This document shows positions 43,780 through 52,535 of a stretch of 64,000 nucleotides of DNA, in pieces. The DNA lies in NCBI GenBank assembly GCA_964631345.1, contig CAZVWE010000006.1:1-64000 (forward strand), read 5' to 3'. Numbering within the stretch: position 1 is the stretch's first letter; every line of letters starts with the position of its first letter. This DNA is from MGBC163016 sp964631345 (lineage in GTDB: Bacteria; Actinomycetota; Coriobacteriia; Coriobacteriales; Eggerthellaceae). A model generated the notes under the pieces. That model saw nothing but the letters and a program-made list of their open reading frames with translations. It had not been told where the DNA came from and searched no databases. The position numbers and the translations under genes were made by a program.

Positions 43780-43816
43780 TTATCGCCGTCATTGTTGAGA
43801 GGCTGGAATAGATAAG

Positions 43817-45106
43817 ATGTTATGGATTGAGTGCTGCGTCCTTGCGATTGTGGCAATCTTATCTACCATCGCACTTACTCCTCTTGCAAAACGCATTGCT
43901 ATCAAACTTAATGCAATCGACTATCCCGATAATCGTAGAGTCAATAAAAAACCTATCCCACGCATGGGCGGTATTGCGATTTACGGAGGCATGGTTGTAA
44001 GTGTTCTTGTAATGATGGCTTGCACCGAGTTATTCGGATGGGTAAATCCATTTGTTTCATATGTTGATTTGCCAGTTAACTATCCCCTGCTATTTCTTGG
44101 TGTTACTGCGATGTTTGTTGTGGGGATTGTAGATGACATAAAAGACCTCCGTGCGCCGGTTAAATTCTTCTGGCAAATAGTTGCAGCCACTATTGTTGCC
44201 ATGTCAGGCCTACTGCTTTCCTCTATACAAAACCCATTTGAGGAAGGGCATTTCATTGAGTTTGGTTGGTGGTCATATCCGATTACGATTTTTTATCTAG
44301 TTGCTTTTGCAAACATCATCAACTTAATCGATGGCCTTGATGGCTTAGCATCCGGAATAAGCGCTATATCTGGTGCCACTATTTTTGCTTTCGCAATGAT
44401 TTCAATGCGCTTTGATGCAGCTTTTCTCTCAATTATTGTTGTAGGTGTTTGTATCGGTTTCTTAAAGTCAAACCATCATCCTGCGTCTATTTTCATGGGA
44501 GACTCAGGTGCACTTTTACTCGGAATATCGCTTGGTGTGGTATCACTTTTGGCCATTGCGCGCTCAACTCTTTTCATCTCACTTCTAGTTCCAATCCTTA
44601 CGGCTGGTGTTCCAATCACAGACACAGCAGTTGCAATCATTCGTCGCACACGTGCGCATCAAAGAGTTGATCAGGCAGACGCAGGACACATTCACCACAG
44701 ACTTATGAACGAAGGGTTTTCTCAAGAAACCACAGTTTTGATTATGTGTGGATGGACAGCGGTGCTTTCTGTGTGCAGTATTGTGTTGGCAGAATCAGAC
44801 GGAGTATTCCGTATAGCTGCAATTGTTGTTGCCGCAGTTGTTACAGGATTTGCAATATTTAAGTTGCACCTACTTGAGCCAGTACTCAGGCATCATTATG
44901 TACCAAGAAAATCTCGCCGCGAAATGATCACCGAAAAATATGAAGCCATAAAAAGTAGACATCTAAGCAAAAGCGGATCTTTGGATAGACACTCAGATAG
45001 ATATTCGCATTCAGAACAACGCCCAGACAGGCATTCGGAACAGCATTCGGAAAGACTCCCAGAGAATCGCAATAACGACATCCGCAACAAGGATCGTAGA
45101 AAATGA
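43817..45106 (+). CDS. tagO: undecaprenyl-phosphate N-acetylhexosamine-1-phosphate transferase (TagO/WecA-like)
   Basis: Starts a glycopolymer by transferring a sugar phosphate from a UDP-sugar to undecaprenyl phosphate. The 429-aa protein has about ten membrane helices and the family motifs in order. These are DYPDNRRVNKKPIPRMGG, VGIVDDIKDLR (catalytic Asp pair), NLIDGLDGLASG, FMGDSGALLLG and the HIHHRL loop that selects GlcNAc-type substrates. The hydrophilic C-terminal 45 residues contain repeated HS(D/E)-type units (DRHSDRYSHSEQ). It overlaps the next glycosyltransferase by four bases. Confidence 0.92.
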   Translation: MLWIECCVLAIVAILSTIALTPLAKRIAIKLNAIDYPDNRRVNKKPIPRMGGIAIYGGMVVSVLVMMACTELFGWVNPFVSYVDLPVNYPLLFLGVTAMFVVGIVDDIKDLRAPVKFFWQIVAATIVAMSGLLLSSIQNPFEEGHFIEFGWWSYPITIFYLVAFANIINLIDGLDGLASGISAISGATIFAFAMISMRFDAAFLSIIVVGVCIGFLKSNHHPASIFMGDSGALLLGISLGVVSLLAIARSTLFISLLVPILTAGVPITDTAVAIIRRTRAHQRVDQADAGHIHHRLMNEGFSQETTVLIMCGWTAVLSVCSIVLAESDGVFRIAAIVVAAVVTGFAIFKLHLLEPVLRHHYVPRKSRREMITEKYEAIKSRHLSKSGSLDRHSDRYSHSEQRPDRHSEQHSERLPENRNNDIRNKDRRK

Positions 45107-46221
45107 TTCCTGATGCAAATATAGAAAAAAATAAGTGCCCACAAGTTTCTGTAATCATTCCAATATATAACGCAGAAGGTACCTTGGTGCGAGCCATTGA
45201 ATCCTTGACCTCGCAAACAATGTCCAATTTTGAGGCAATTTGTATAAACGATGGTTCAACCGACAATTCATTATGCGTGCTCAAAACTCTAGTGAACGAT
45301 GACGCGCGGTTTAGGATCGTTGACAAAGAAAACGCTGGGTATGGTGCAGCGTGCAATCAAGGTCTTGGTATTGCAACCGGCGAATGGATTTCAATTCTTG
45401 AACCAGATGACTGGATTGACCCTTGCATGTTTGAGCAAATGCTTGCATATAGAAATACATTTGATTGCAATGTAGACATAATTAAAACGCCTTATTGGAG
45501 AGTCTACGAAGACAGCACCTCTAAGGATCCTGGATATGCCATACGCAAGTTTGCATGCACATATAAAGGCAAGGTACACCCAACACATCAACCTTTCTGC
45601 CTGGCCGATGCGCCCGATCTATTTTCACACCATCCATCTATTTGGTCTGCTCTTTATAGCAAGACATATCTAGATGAAAAAAACATTAGATTCCCTGAAC
45701 ATCCTGGATCAGGGTGGGCAGACAACCGTTTTTTAGCCGACAGTCTCATACAAACAGATGCGATCATATACCTGGATAAGGCTTTCTATAATTACGTGGC
45801 TGATTCAGCTGATGATGAGGCGTCATTTGCAAAAGCAAACCCAACCCTTCCCCTTGCACGTTGGGAAGAAATGCAAGATGTACTCGATCGAGAAGGTGTT
45901 AGCGACCCAAAGATTTTAAGCGCACATATAAAGCGTGGATTTCGATACCTTTCAGATGTTGCAGCCACTACAGATATTGAAGATCCAAAAATTAATGAAG
46001 CTATAAAGCATATGTTTACAAGAATGGATGTCACCCTTGTAATGAACGATAGTTCGATTTCGCCTGCGCTTCGTCGCATATTTGCGAAAATGCAACGCGT
46101 CCCTGCTGATGATATAAATGATTTTACACATAAGACATATCTTATAAAAGAAGGACTTCATCGCCTACGTACTAATGGCATCAAAGCTACCTTGTCAGAT
46201 ATGAAACGCTATCGTGGCTAA
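45103..46221 (+). CDS. family 2 glycosyltransferase
   Basis: 372 aa. The GT-A nucleotide-binding N terminus is VSVIIPIYNAEGTLVRAIES, INDGSTDNS follows and the metal-binding acidic motif is EPDDWID near residue 108. The central GSGWADNRFLADSL resembles the acceptor region of EpsJ/WcaA-type transferases. It is translationally coupled to the priming transferase (ATGA overlap), so it may add the second sugar of the repeat unit. Confidence 0.9.
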   Translation: MIPDANIEKNKCPQVSVIIPIYNAEGTLVRAIESLTSQTMSNFEAICINDGSTDNSLCVLKTLVNDDARFRIVDKENAGYGAACNQGLGIATGEWISILEPDDWIDPCMFEQMLAYRNTFDCNVDIIKTPYWRVYEDSTSKDPGYAIRKFACTYKGKVHPTHQPFCLADAPDLFSHHPSIWSALYSKTYLDEKNIRFPEHPGSGWADNRFLADSLIQTDAIIYLDKAFYNYVADSADDEASFAKANPTLPLARWEEMQDVLDREGVSDPKILSAHIKRGFRYLSDVAATTDIEDPKINEAIKHMFTRMDVTLVMNDSSISPALRRIFAKMQRVPADDINDFTHKTYLIKEGLHRLRTNGIKATLSDMKRYRG

Positions 46222-46225
46222 ATAC

Positions 46226-46279
46226 TGTAGTCGCCCAATAGAAACCACAATGTTGTAACTACCCAATAGAACTCGCAAT
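46226..46279. repeat. 28-bp imperfect duplication just after a glycosyltransferase stop
   Basis: Copies at 46226-46251 and 46254-46279 share TGTA, CCCAATAGAA and GCAAT/ACAAT cores. The upstream gene's stop codon is at 46219-46221. Confidence 0.7.
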
Positions 46280-46284
46280 ACAGA

Positions 46285-48372
46285 TCAGTCATCAACTATT
46301 GGCCACTTACGACCAGTTTTCTCCCACGACTCCCAATCTTGTACATTGCCATTTATCGCCCATTCTTTGATGTATGTGTAATCATGGTTATCAATAACAG
46401 CTGTTGCGTCGTATAAGCGCACACGATCGCCTAAGGGCACCTCAAATACATCCATGCCTGAACCAAATTCTGTTTTATCGGCATCTGCAGCGTTTAGGAT
46501 TGTAGACGGCAAGTCCCAGTGACCTACGGGCGCATAGGATACACTCAAAGGAGCTTGGGCTTCTTCTGCATTTTCATAAGGCTTCACAAGAAGAATTGGG
46601 CTTGATGGTTTATCTATTTCATCAGCTAGATACCATTTACCATGGTCGGCTGTAATAATTATTGTCGTTTGATCGTACACACCTAAGCGTTTCAACTCTT
46701 CGATATACTTCTCAACAATAAGCAAAGATCCAGCTGATTGGTTCACCATGTCGGTTTCAGACCCGTCTACACGTTCGGCCTTTTCATTCATTGTGATCGG
46801 ATAATGTGAGCCCATCATATGAATAAACCGAAACGTACCCTTGTCTGTATCAAGATTTGTAAGTTCAAGTCCTTCATTGCATAGTCGATCAAAATATTCA
46901 GCGTCGTCCATAACATATGGCACCGCTTCTGTATCCCCATCAAAAGCCTGCATCGCAATTGCAGTGTTTAAATCATCTGTATAAAACCAAAATGGCCATT
47001 TTAAAATCCAGGGCATATCTCTATATAAAGCGCATTTCCAAAGCTCGGGCACAACAGTCGTCATAGGAGCGACAAAATCAACATGTCGAACATTATTTGT
47101 TTTCTCTACAAGGGGCATAATCCCATTATTAATTTCAGTCGAATAAACATCCACTGCATATCCTGCATCAGCTAAAGCATCAAGTAAGTTTCTGTCTTTA
47201 TACCAGCTACGAAGAAGCTCGTTACTGAACGCTTCATCATTTTCATTGAGCATATTGCCCGTTAGCATACTTGCAACCGAATACCGTGTAGGAATCATGA
47301 GGCCGCTTGAATCTTTAAACCATGTAAATCCCGTAAAGGGCTCAAGCGCATCTGGATACCGTTCTAACACTGCATCAAGATAGTCATTGTCAAACATATC
47401 CAAAATGAACACGGTTATATCATTACCATCGGTGACTTCCATTAAATTTTCTTGAGTAACAAACGGTTTACCAGTTAAAGCATCAAACCCATTCCTTGAT
47501 GAATTTGGATTTGTGAAAATGCTAACAAGTCCAACAGATTGAATTAACACAAGTACAACCGTGACAATTGCAGTTGTAGTCTTGAGCACTGAGGGTTTAG
47601 CTTTTGCAAGATATATGAATGCAAAGAATACGATCACCCAAACGAGCAAACTTAAGCATGTAATCGTTTTATAGTTAGACCAATCAACTGTGGTTCCATC
47701 TGCTATAGGCAGACTTGAATTCATAAAAGTACCTTGAATATAAAAACAAATACCCAGGGCAACGACAGCTGACAGAATATAATTAAACGCGCGTCCACGC
47801 ACGGAAGACATTGCAAATCCCATAACAATAAGAAGAATTACTGCAAACCACACTAAGGGCGCAAATATATTATTTATTCCAAAAACAAGACTTTCATAAC
47901 CTGTTGCAATTATTTCAAGCGGAGCCACAATGCCTATCGTGTAAACCAGAAAACCACATGCAAGAATTGATAGCACAAGACGTGGCACCCACTTTACGTT
48001 TTGAGGCTTATTAGAACCTACTAACGACATCTCGTCAGTGCATTTCACATCAGCCTCTTTGAGAAGATCGTGCATATTATTTTTACCCAGATCAATCCTT
48101 GCAACATCTTCTTCAACAAGCTTTCCTGAGTTCTCATCAATATGAAGCTTCTTGTAAACGACTTTCCTAACACGCCTCCAAACGACTCCAAGCACAGCAG
48201 AAAGAGCAACAGCAACTCCTGCAAGTGCCTGAATTGTGTACGTCATAATTGATGGATCAACATACGCAAATGCAACTTCAGGAAGCGCTGTCATCACAAT
48301 CAGTGCAAACGCGACCACAAAGATCGCATCGATCAAATAAAGAGCTAAGAACGCTTTTGATTTAGGCAACAT
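46285..48372 (-). CDS. sulfatase-fold (LTA-synthase-like) membrane protein
   Basis: About 695 aa from the ATG at 48372, which overlaps the preceding gene by 11 bases; starts 9 or 24 codons earlier are possible. Six to seven membrane helices fill residues 1-310. An extracellular alkaline-phosphatase/sulfatase-fold domain follows. Its motifs are VFILDMFDNDYLD (first metal Asp), LMIPTRYSVASMLTG (nucleophile Thr/Ser region), FIHMMGSHYPITMN and TIIITADHGKWY (metal DHG). The layout resembles LtaS-like or phosphoethanolamine-transferase-like enzymes acting on head groups of envelope polymers. It likely adds or transfers a phospho-group to the polymer made by the upstream fused transferase. Confidence 0.85.
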   Translation of the reverse strand: MLPKSKAFLALYLIDAIFVVAFALIVMTALPEVAFAYVDPSIMTYTIQALAGVAVALSAVLGVVWRRVRKVVYKKLHIDENSGKLVEEDVARIDLGKNNMHDLLKEADVKCTDEMSLVGSNKPQNVKWVPRLVLSILACGFLVYTIGIVAPLEIIATGYESLVFGINNIFAPLVWFAVILLIVMGFAMSSVRGRAFNYILSAVVALGICFYIQGTFMNSSLPIADGTTVDWSNYKTITCLSLLVWVIVFFAFIYLAKAKPSVLKTTTAIVTVVLVLIQSVGLVSIFTNPNSSRNGFDALTGKPFVTQENLMEVTDGNDITVFILDMFDNDYLDAVLERYPDALEPFTGFTWFKDSSGLMIPTRYSVASMLTGNMLNENDEAFSNELLRSWYKDRNLLDALADAGYAVDVYSTEINNGIMPLVEKTNNVRHVDFVAPMTTVVPELWKCALYRDMPWILKWPFWFYTDDLNTAIAMQAFDGDTEAVPYVMDDAEYFDRLCNEGLELTNLDTDKGTFRFIHMMGSHYPITMNEKAERVDGSETDMVNQSAGSLLIVEKYIEELKRLGVYDQTTIIITADHGKWYLADEIDKPSSPILLVKPYENAEEAQAPLSVSYAPVGHWDLPSTILNAADADKTEFGSGMDVFEVPLGDRVRLYDATAVIDNHDYTYIKEWAINGNVQDWESWEKTGRKWPIVDD

Positions 48373-50305
48373 TTTTATCACTATCACGTTGTTTATCATT
48401 TTCTGAAGATTCCGCAAGTTTTGATTGTTTTCTAAGCACTGCATCTAAAATATATTCGCCAGCGCGATCTTTACCACATCCTAAATTGAAGATGAACCCA
48501 TCTCGTATATCCTGGATTCGCTTTTTCCATTCTGCAGAATTCTCAATCATGGAATCAATAATTGACGGCAACTTATCCATTTCATCTGGTGCAAGAGAAG
48601 TGCCTATTTGATTTCGTAATGTGATATCTGTTGGATCCATTCCAAAATTTTGCCAGTTTGGATTATGCACCTTCATTGGCGTATCAACGAAAATCCCAGG
48701 CCTTAGCGTTGCAAACGAGAACTCGCAATTTACAGATGACCAGTCAGTAATAATTACATCTGAATCAAATATTGCATCCGATGTTGAGAAATCATGCTCG
48801 AAATAGAGCTCACTTTCAGATATGTCTGCATATTTCTCCTGTAGCGCTTCCCATCTTGCTTTATAGCGCTTTGTATATTCAGGATGCGGTCGCACGATTA
48901 CACGATACCCATGCCCAATTAAAGAATCCAACATCTGGTCAATACAGATATCCAAAATACAATCGTCCTGCCATGAAGGCGCAATCAGCACTGTAGGTTT
49001 TTTGTTTTCGGCCTTAGGACGAGTTCTGTATTCTGCAATCTGTGTATCAAGTAACGCCGAGCCACATTCAACCAACTTTTGTGTGTGTCCATTAGGCATA
49101 TGGTCTAAGTGTTTCAGCTCATCGCGCTGATGAGGCCCCACACAAAGCACCGTGTCGTAATTCTTAAAAGCATCCTCTGTAGCTGTCAAGAAAACTGAGG
49201 TCATGTGGTGAGGAATAAATATGTATTCGATATCAGAGTCAATGTATGAGCGTTTCATATAGAAATTATCAAGATCTTCCTGTGTCATGACACATACCAT
49301 ACACTCAAGCTTCATTAAAACCGTAATCAAACGCTTCTCAGAAACGTAGTAAGGAATAAGACGTGGATTGTCCTTATGAAGCTCAAAAACCTGATCATTT
49401 GGGTCTTCTGTAAGATAGTGAATTCTAATTGTGGAGTTTTCCAACAACCACTCAATTGCACCTTTGAAATACTTATAAAACCCGCTTCCTTCTGAGAAGA
49501 AAACCACGTGCTTGTTCAGTACATCATTGAAGCGTTCGATATCTTCACACTCGCGCGTAGCAAGACGTCTACGTTCGCGGAAACTCGCGTCCGTCTTTGA
49601 TAACTGATTTAACTTTTCGAGTTCCTCAGATGTTTCTTTAAGATCTGCGTAATCAATGCTTTTTGCGGGTTTGATAATCACATTACATAGAGCCTGCACT
49701 GCAATTGACAACAAATTAGAACAAATCCAGTAAAACGCCATACCAGCAGAAACCATCACGCCTAGAAATAAAGACAGCGCAATCGACAACCAGTTGGTGG
49801 TGTTCTTTTCAAGTTTTGACTGTTCTTTTTGCAGAGGATGAATGCGGTTTTGAGCCTCACCCATAATGAATGCAGAAATACCTGCAAGTATAGGCATCAC
49901 CCATGATATTCCACCATCAGTCATAGGAACCATGCCTAAAAACTCAGTTCCCGGGGTACCTGATTCTGCTATATCGCGTATTACTTCAACAAGACCAAAC
50001 AAGATAAGAATTTGAATAGCAAGCGGAATAAGACTTAAAAGTGGATGATAGTGATTCTCTTTATAAAGCGCAGCTTGTTTTTCCCCAATTGTTTCTTTAT
50101 CACCGAAATATTTGATCTTCATTCTGCTTAGATCGGGCATAAGTCGAACCATCAGAATTGAATTTTTCTGACACCAAAGTGCAAGTGGCATCAAGATAAT
50201 TTTAGTGATCAGGGTGAACAGGAAAATCGTAATCCACCAATTACCTGTTAACGCATAAAGAGGGTTCGTGATGTATGAAAAAAGTGTAGCGAGTACCTCA
50301 AGCAT
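48362..50305 (-). CDS. fusion of YidC/Oxa1-like insertase domain with CDP-glycerol glycerophosphotransferase
   Basis: 647 aa with two recognisable parts. Residues about 1-225 follow the YidC/Oxa1 core: TGNWWITIFLFTLITKIILMPL, LYKENHYHPLLSLIPLAIQ, then the last helices (GVMVSAGMAFYWICSNLLSI). The groove arginine of true YidC falls at Lys35 here. Residues about 245-630 are a TagB/TagF-like transferase: VVFFSEGSGFYKYFKGAIEW, IFIPHHMTS, VLIAPSWQDD, VIVRPHPEYTKRY and IITDWSSVNCEFSF, the family's signature. The enzyme half would move glycerol phosphate from CDP-glycerol to a lipid-linked acceptor at the inner membrane face. The insertase half could be an anchor or a dedicated partner. It is coupled to the sulfatase-fold gene. 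Confidence 0.9.
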   Translation of the reverse strand: MLEVLATLFSYITNPLYALTGNWWITIFLFTLITKIILMPLALWCQKNSILMVRLMPDLSRMKIKYFGDKETIGEKQAALYKENHYHPLLSLIPLAIQILILFGLVEVIRDIAESGTPGTEFLGMVPMTDGGISWVMPILAGISAFIMGEAQNRIHPLQKEQSKLEKNTTNWLSIALSLFLGVMVSAGMAFYWICSNLLSIAVQALCNVIIKPAKSIDYADLKETSEELEKLNQLSKTDASFRERRRLATRECEDIERFNDVLNKHVVFFSEGSGFYKYFKGAIEWLLENSTIRIHYLTEDPNDQVFELHKDNPRLIPYYVSEKRLITVLMKLECMVCVMTQEDLDNFYMKRSYIDSDIEYIFIPHHMTSVFLTATEDAFKNYDTVLCVGPHQRDELKHLDHMPNGHTQKLVECGSALLDTQIAEYRTRPKAENKKPTVLIAPSWQDDCILDICIDQMLDSLIGHGYRVIVRPHPEYTKRYKARWEALQEKYADISESELYFEHDFSTSDAIFDSDVIITDWSSVNCEFSFATLRPGIFVDTPMKVHNPNWQNFGMDPTDITLRNQIGTSLAPDEMDKLPSIIDSMIENSAEWKKRIQDIRDGFIFNLGCGKDRAGEYILDAVLRKQSKLAESSENDKQRDSDKNVA

Positions 50306-50372
50306 TATTTACCAGCTTTTCTTCTTTTAAGCAGAACTGAAACTACGGTTGATATACATTGGGATTATATTA

Positions 50373-52163
50373 TTACTCTTCAGTTAATAACCTTGCCCCG
50401 TATTCCTTGGTCTTTTTGTACCAAATGTAAATCCACTCGCCGACAGGTTCATCATTGGCGTCTTTATAAAGCGCCCAAACATACCAATAAAAACTTGCAA
50501 GCACAATTGCAGCTATGCAATGGCGCAGTTCATCACGCATAAGTTTTCGCCCAAAATATTTTTCCAGCACAGAAAGAGAGTCTTCATATGTGTATTCTTC
50601 GCTACAACAAATAAATGTACCAAGATCGCTTGCATAATCAGCCATGCCGGAATATTCCCAGTCAATAAGCTGGATATCATCGCCATCAACTAAAAGATTC
50701 GGAGCGTAAAAATCGTTGTGACATAACACCTTTTTATCGCTCGTTTCACCCAATATCTTTGCAGCCTGTTTTGCAAGATCATGAAGCTCATCAAAGTCAC
50801 GGATACTAAGTTTTTTGTTTTTACGCAATAGATCAATTGTACTTTCAATATTGTCTATAAGGTTAAACTCAAAATCAGACTTAATACCGGAATCATGAAG
50901 CGTACGAATCAGCATCATGGCTTTATCTACATGTGCTTGATTGTGATAATCAAACTCTTTGCAGTCTTCGATGAATTTAGAAATCTTCCAACCAGTTTTT
51001 TCATCTTCATAAATAAATGTATCGTCTAGTCCTAAGTTCCTAGCAACTCCCTGACTAAACGTCTCACTTTTCCTATTTATAATCTCATCTGTGCCATTTC
51101 CTGGATGTCTGTATACATATAAACTTCCGTTTACTTCAAATCTGCAAGACAAATTCGTAAGACCCTGGCTAATTGGCGCCACGTTTCTAATATCTACTCT
51201 ATTGCAATTTAATACCTTGCAAATGTTATCCATGATTTTAGAATCAACATTATTGATGAACTCTGAATCAAAGTCGCGAAGTTCATTTAGCGAATCAAAT
51301 TCCCAAATGATGCCAGGCTCATATTGACGAATAACCATCTGTGGAAGACGATTTATATTATCGCTATAAATATCTTCCCAAAGCTTTCCATAAGTTGTGG
51401 GGTCATCGTAGATTTCATTTAAGACTTTAAGAAATTCACGAGAGAATTCCTTGTTCCAATAAACGTGACCCAACATTGCCCATGCATCATTTCCGCCAAT
51501 AGTTACATCGGTTATAACCTTGCGCTTACCTTTAAAGCGCAAGCAATATTCTTCTGTCTCCCCTTCCATGAACACAGAAGAATAATAAGAAGAATAAACA
51601 TATTGCTCAAAAGGGTTCGTCATAAAGTAATCGTCAGATGAACATATATATGTGTTGCCTAATCTATCCTCAACACATTTAATAGTTGAGTTATTGTTGC
51701 GCTTGGCATAGTCAGCATTTATTACAATTTTTACCCCAAAAAGCTCCTCAAGATAAAAGAACTCCTCTTTTTTGTATCCAACAACAACGGTAATGTCATC
51801 GATCCCAGCTTCTTTAAGCTGGCGAATCTGTCGTTCGATGATGATTTCACCCTTAACAAGCAAAAGACCTTTTGGTTTTTCGTATGAAATTGGTGCAAAA
51901 CGAGACGAAAGACCCGCCGCCATAATGACAGCATTTTGCACTTTGTACTGTTCAAGCTCATCTTTTCCTACAGAGGTGATTATGTTTTGCTCATCTATAA
52001 ATCCGTCTTTGCGCAAATCTGTAACAATCGAATTTATTGCACCAAGTGAGATTTCGGTTTCAGCATTTAAGTATCGCTGTGAATGAGAGCAATCGCTCAA
52101 ACATGCAAGAAGTACTTTAAACTGCGGTTCAGTCAACATTTCAACCCAATCAAACGCTTTCAA
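50373..52163 (-). CDS. HTH-cytidylyltransferase-choline kinase fusion (LicC plus LicA-like)
   Basis: 596 aa, three parts. Residues 1-75 look like a winged helix (EISLGAINSIVTDLRKDGFI). Residues 77-305 are a LicC-type nucleotidyltransferase with the signature IMAAGLSSRFAPISYEKPKG and the metal-binding SSDDYF. Residues 315-590 are a choline/ethanolamine kinase (LicA/APH fold) with LCHNDFYAPNLLVDG and LIDWEYSGMADYASDLG. Together the two enzymes would turn choline into CDP-choline for LicD proteins, two of which lie 6-9 kb away. In Haemophilus and pneumococcus these are separate genes. It is divergent from the NCS1 transporter genes, which probably import the substrate. Confidence 0.9.
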   Translation of the reverse strand: MKAFDWVEMLTEPQFKVLLACLSDCSHSQRYLNAETEISLGAINSIVTDLRKDGFIDEQNIITSVGKDELEQYKVQNAVIMAAGLSSRFAPISYEKPKGLLLVKGEIIIERQIRQLKEAGIDDITVVVGYKKEEFFYLEELFGVKIVINADYAKRNNNSTIKCVEDRLGNTYICSSDDYFMTNPFEQYVYSSYYSSVFMEGETEEYCLRFKGKRKVITDVTIGGNDAWAMLGHVYWNKEFSREFLKVLNEIYDDPTTYGKLWEDIYSDNINRLPQMVIRQYEPGIIWEFDSLNELRDFDSEFINNVDSKIMDNICKVLNCNRVDIRNVAPISQGLTNLSCRFEVNGSLYVYRHPGNGTDEIINRKSETFSQGVARNLGLDDTFIYEDEKTGWKISKFIEDCKEFDYHNQAHVDKAMMLIRTLHDSGIKSDFEFNLIDNIESTIDLLRKNKKLSIRDFDELHDLAKQAAKILGETSDKKVLCHNDFYAPNLLVDGDDIQLIDWEYSGMADYASDLGTFICCSEEYTYEDSLSVLEKYFGRKLMRDELRHCIAAIVLASFYWYVWALYKDANDEPVGEWIYIWYKKTKEYGARLLTEE

Positions 52164-52204
52164 TAGTGTATGGAATTAAGTATATCAACTTTCATTATTA
52201 GACT

Positions 52205-52287
52205 ACTAAATAACCATTTAGTTCATAATTTACAACACTTAAACTTTATTATGTTCATTTTTTGTGCTTTATTAGTTTATTATGAAC
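52205..52287. promoter_or_regulatory. inverted repeats in the divergent licCA-transporter promoter region
   Basis: ACTAAAT-AACC-ATTTAGT (52205-52222) is a perfect 7-bp palindrome. Next to it GTTCATAAT (52221-52229) is matched by its exact inverse ATTATGAAC (52279-52287), with a third related ATTATGTTCAT near 52248. The symmetry suggests an operator shared by the two divergent units. Confidence 0.5.
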
Positions 52288-52343
52288 ACTGGTCAAACAC
52301 TTAGAGACTATATACGTACATGCACACGAAGAAAGGAATGTAT

Positions 52344-52523
52344 ATGTCTCATCAGGATGATGAATTTGAAAAGGAACTAGAGGCGGAAGTTTCAGAGCGT
52401 CTCGCCATCATGGAAGATCCTCATTATGAGTATCCAAAAGCTCTCGGAAAAATCGATTGGATTTTGATCACCGCTTGCCCAATCGTCTGTTTAGGGCTAC
52501 TCGTTCTTGGCGAATTCTTATAA
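52344..52523 (+). CDS. small single-pass membrane protein ahead of an NCS1 transporter
   Basis: 59 aa from the ATG at 52344, six bases after AAAGGA (two ATGs further upstream fit the ribosome site less well). The first 38 residues are acidic and hydrophilic (DDEFEKELEAEVSERLAIMED); the rest is one membrane helix (DWILITACPIVCLGLLVLGEF). It ends 12 bases before the transporter start. The arrangement recalls small accessory subunits of secondary transporters, such as the YhdT-like partner of PanF, but I cannot assign a known family. Confidence 0.8.
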   Translation: MSHQDDEFEKELEAEVSERLAIMEDPHYEYPKALGKIDWILITACPIVCLGLLVLGEFL

Positions 52524-52535
52524 GGGGGATTTTAG

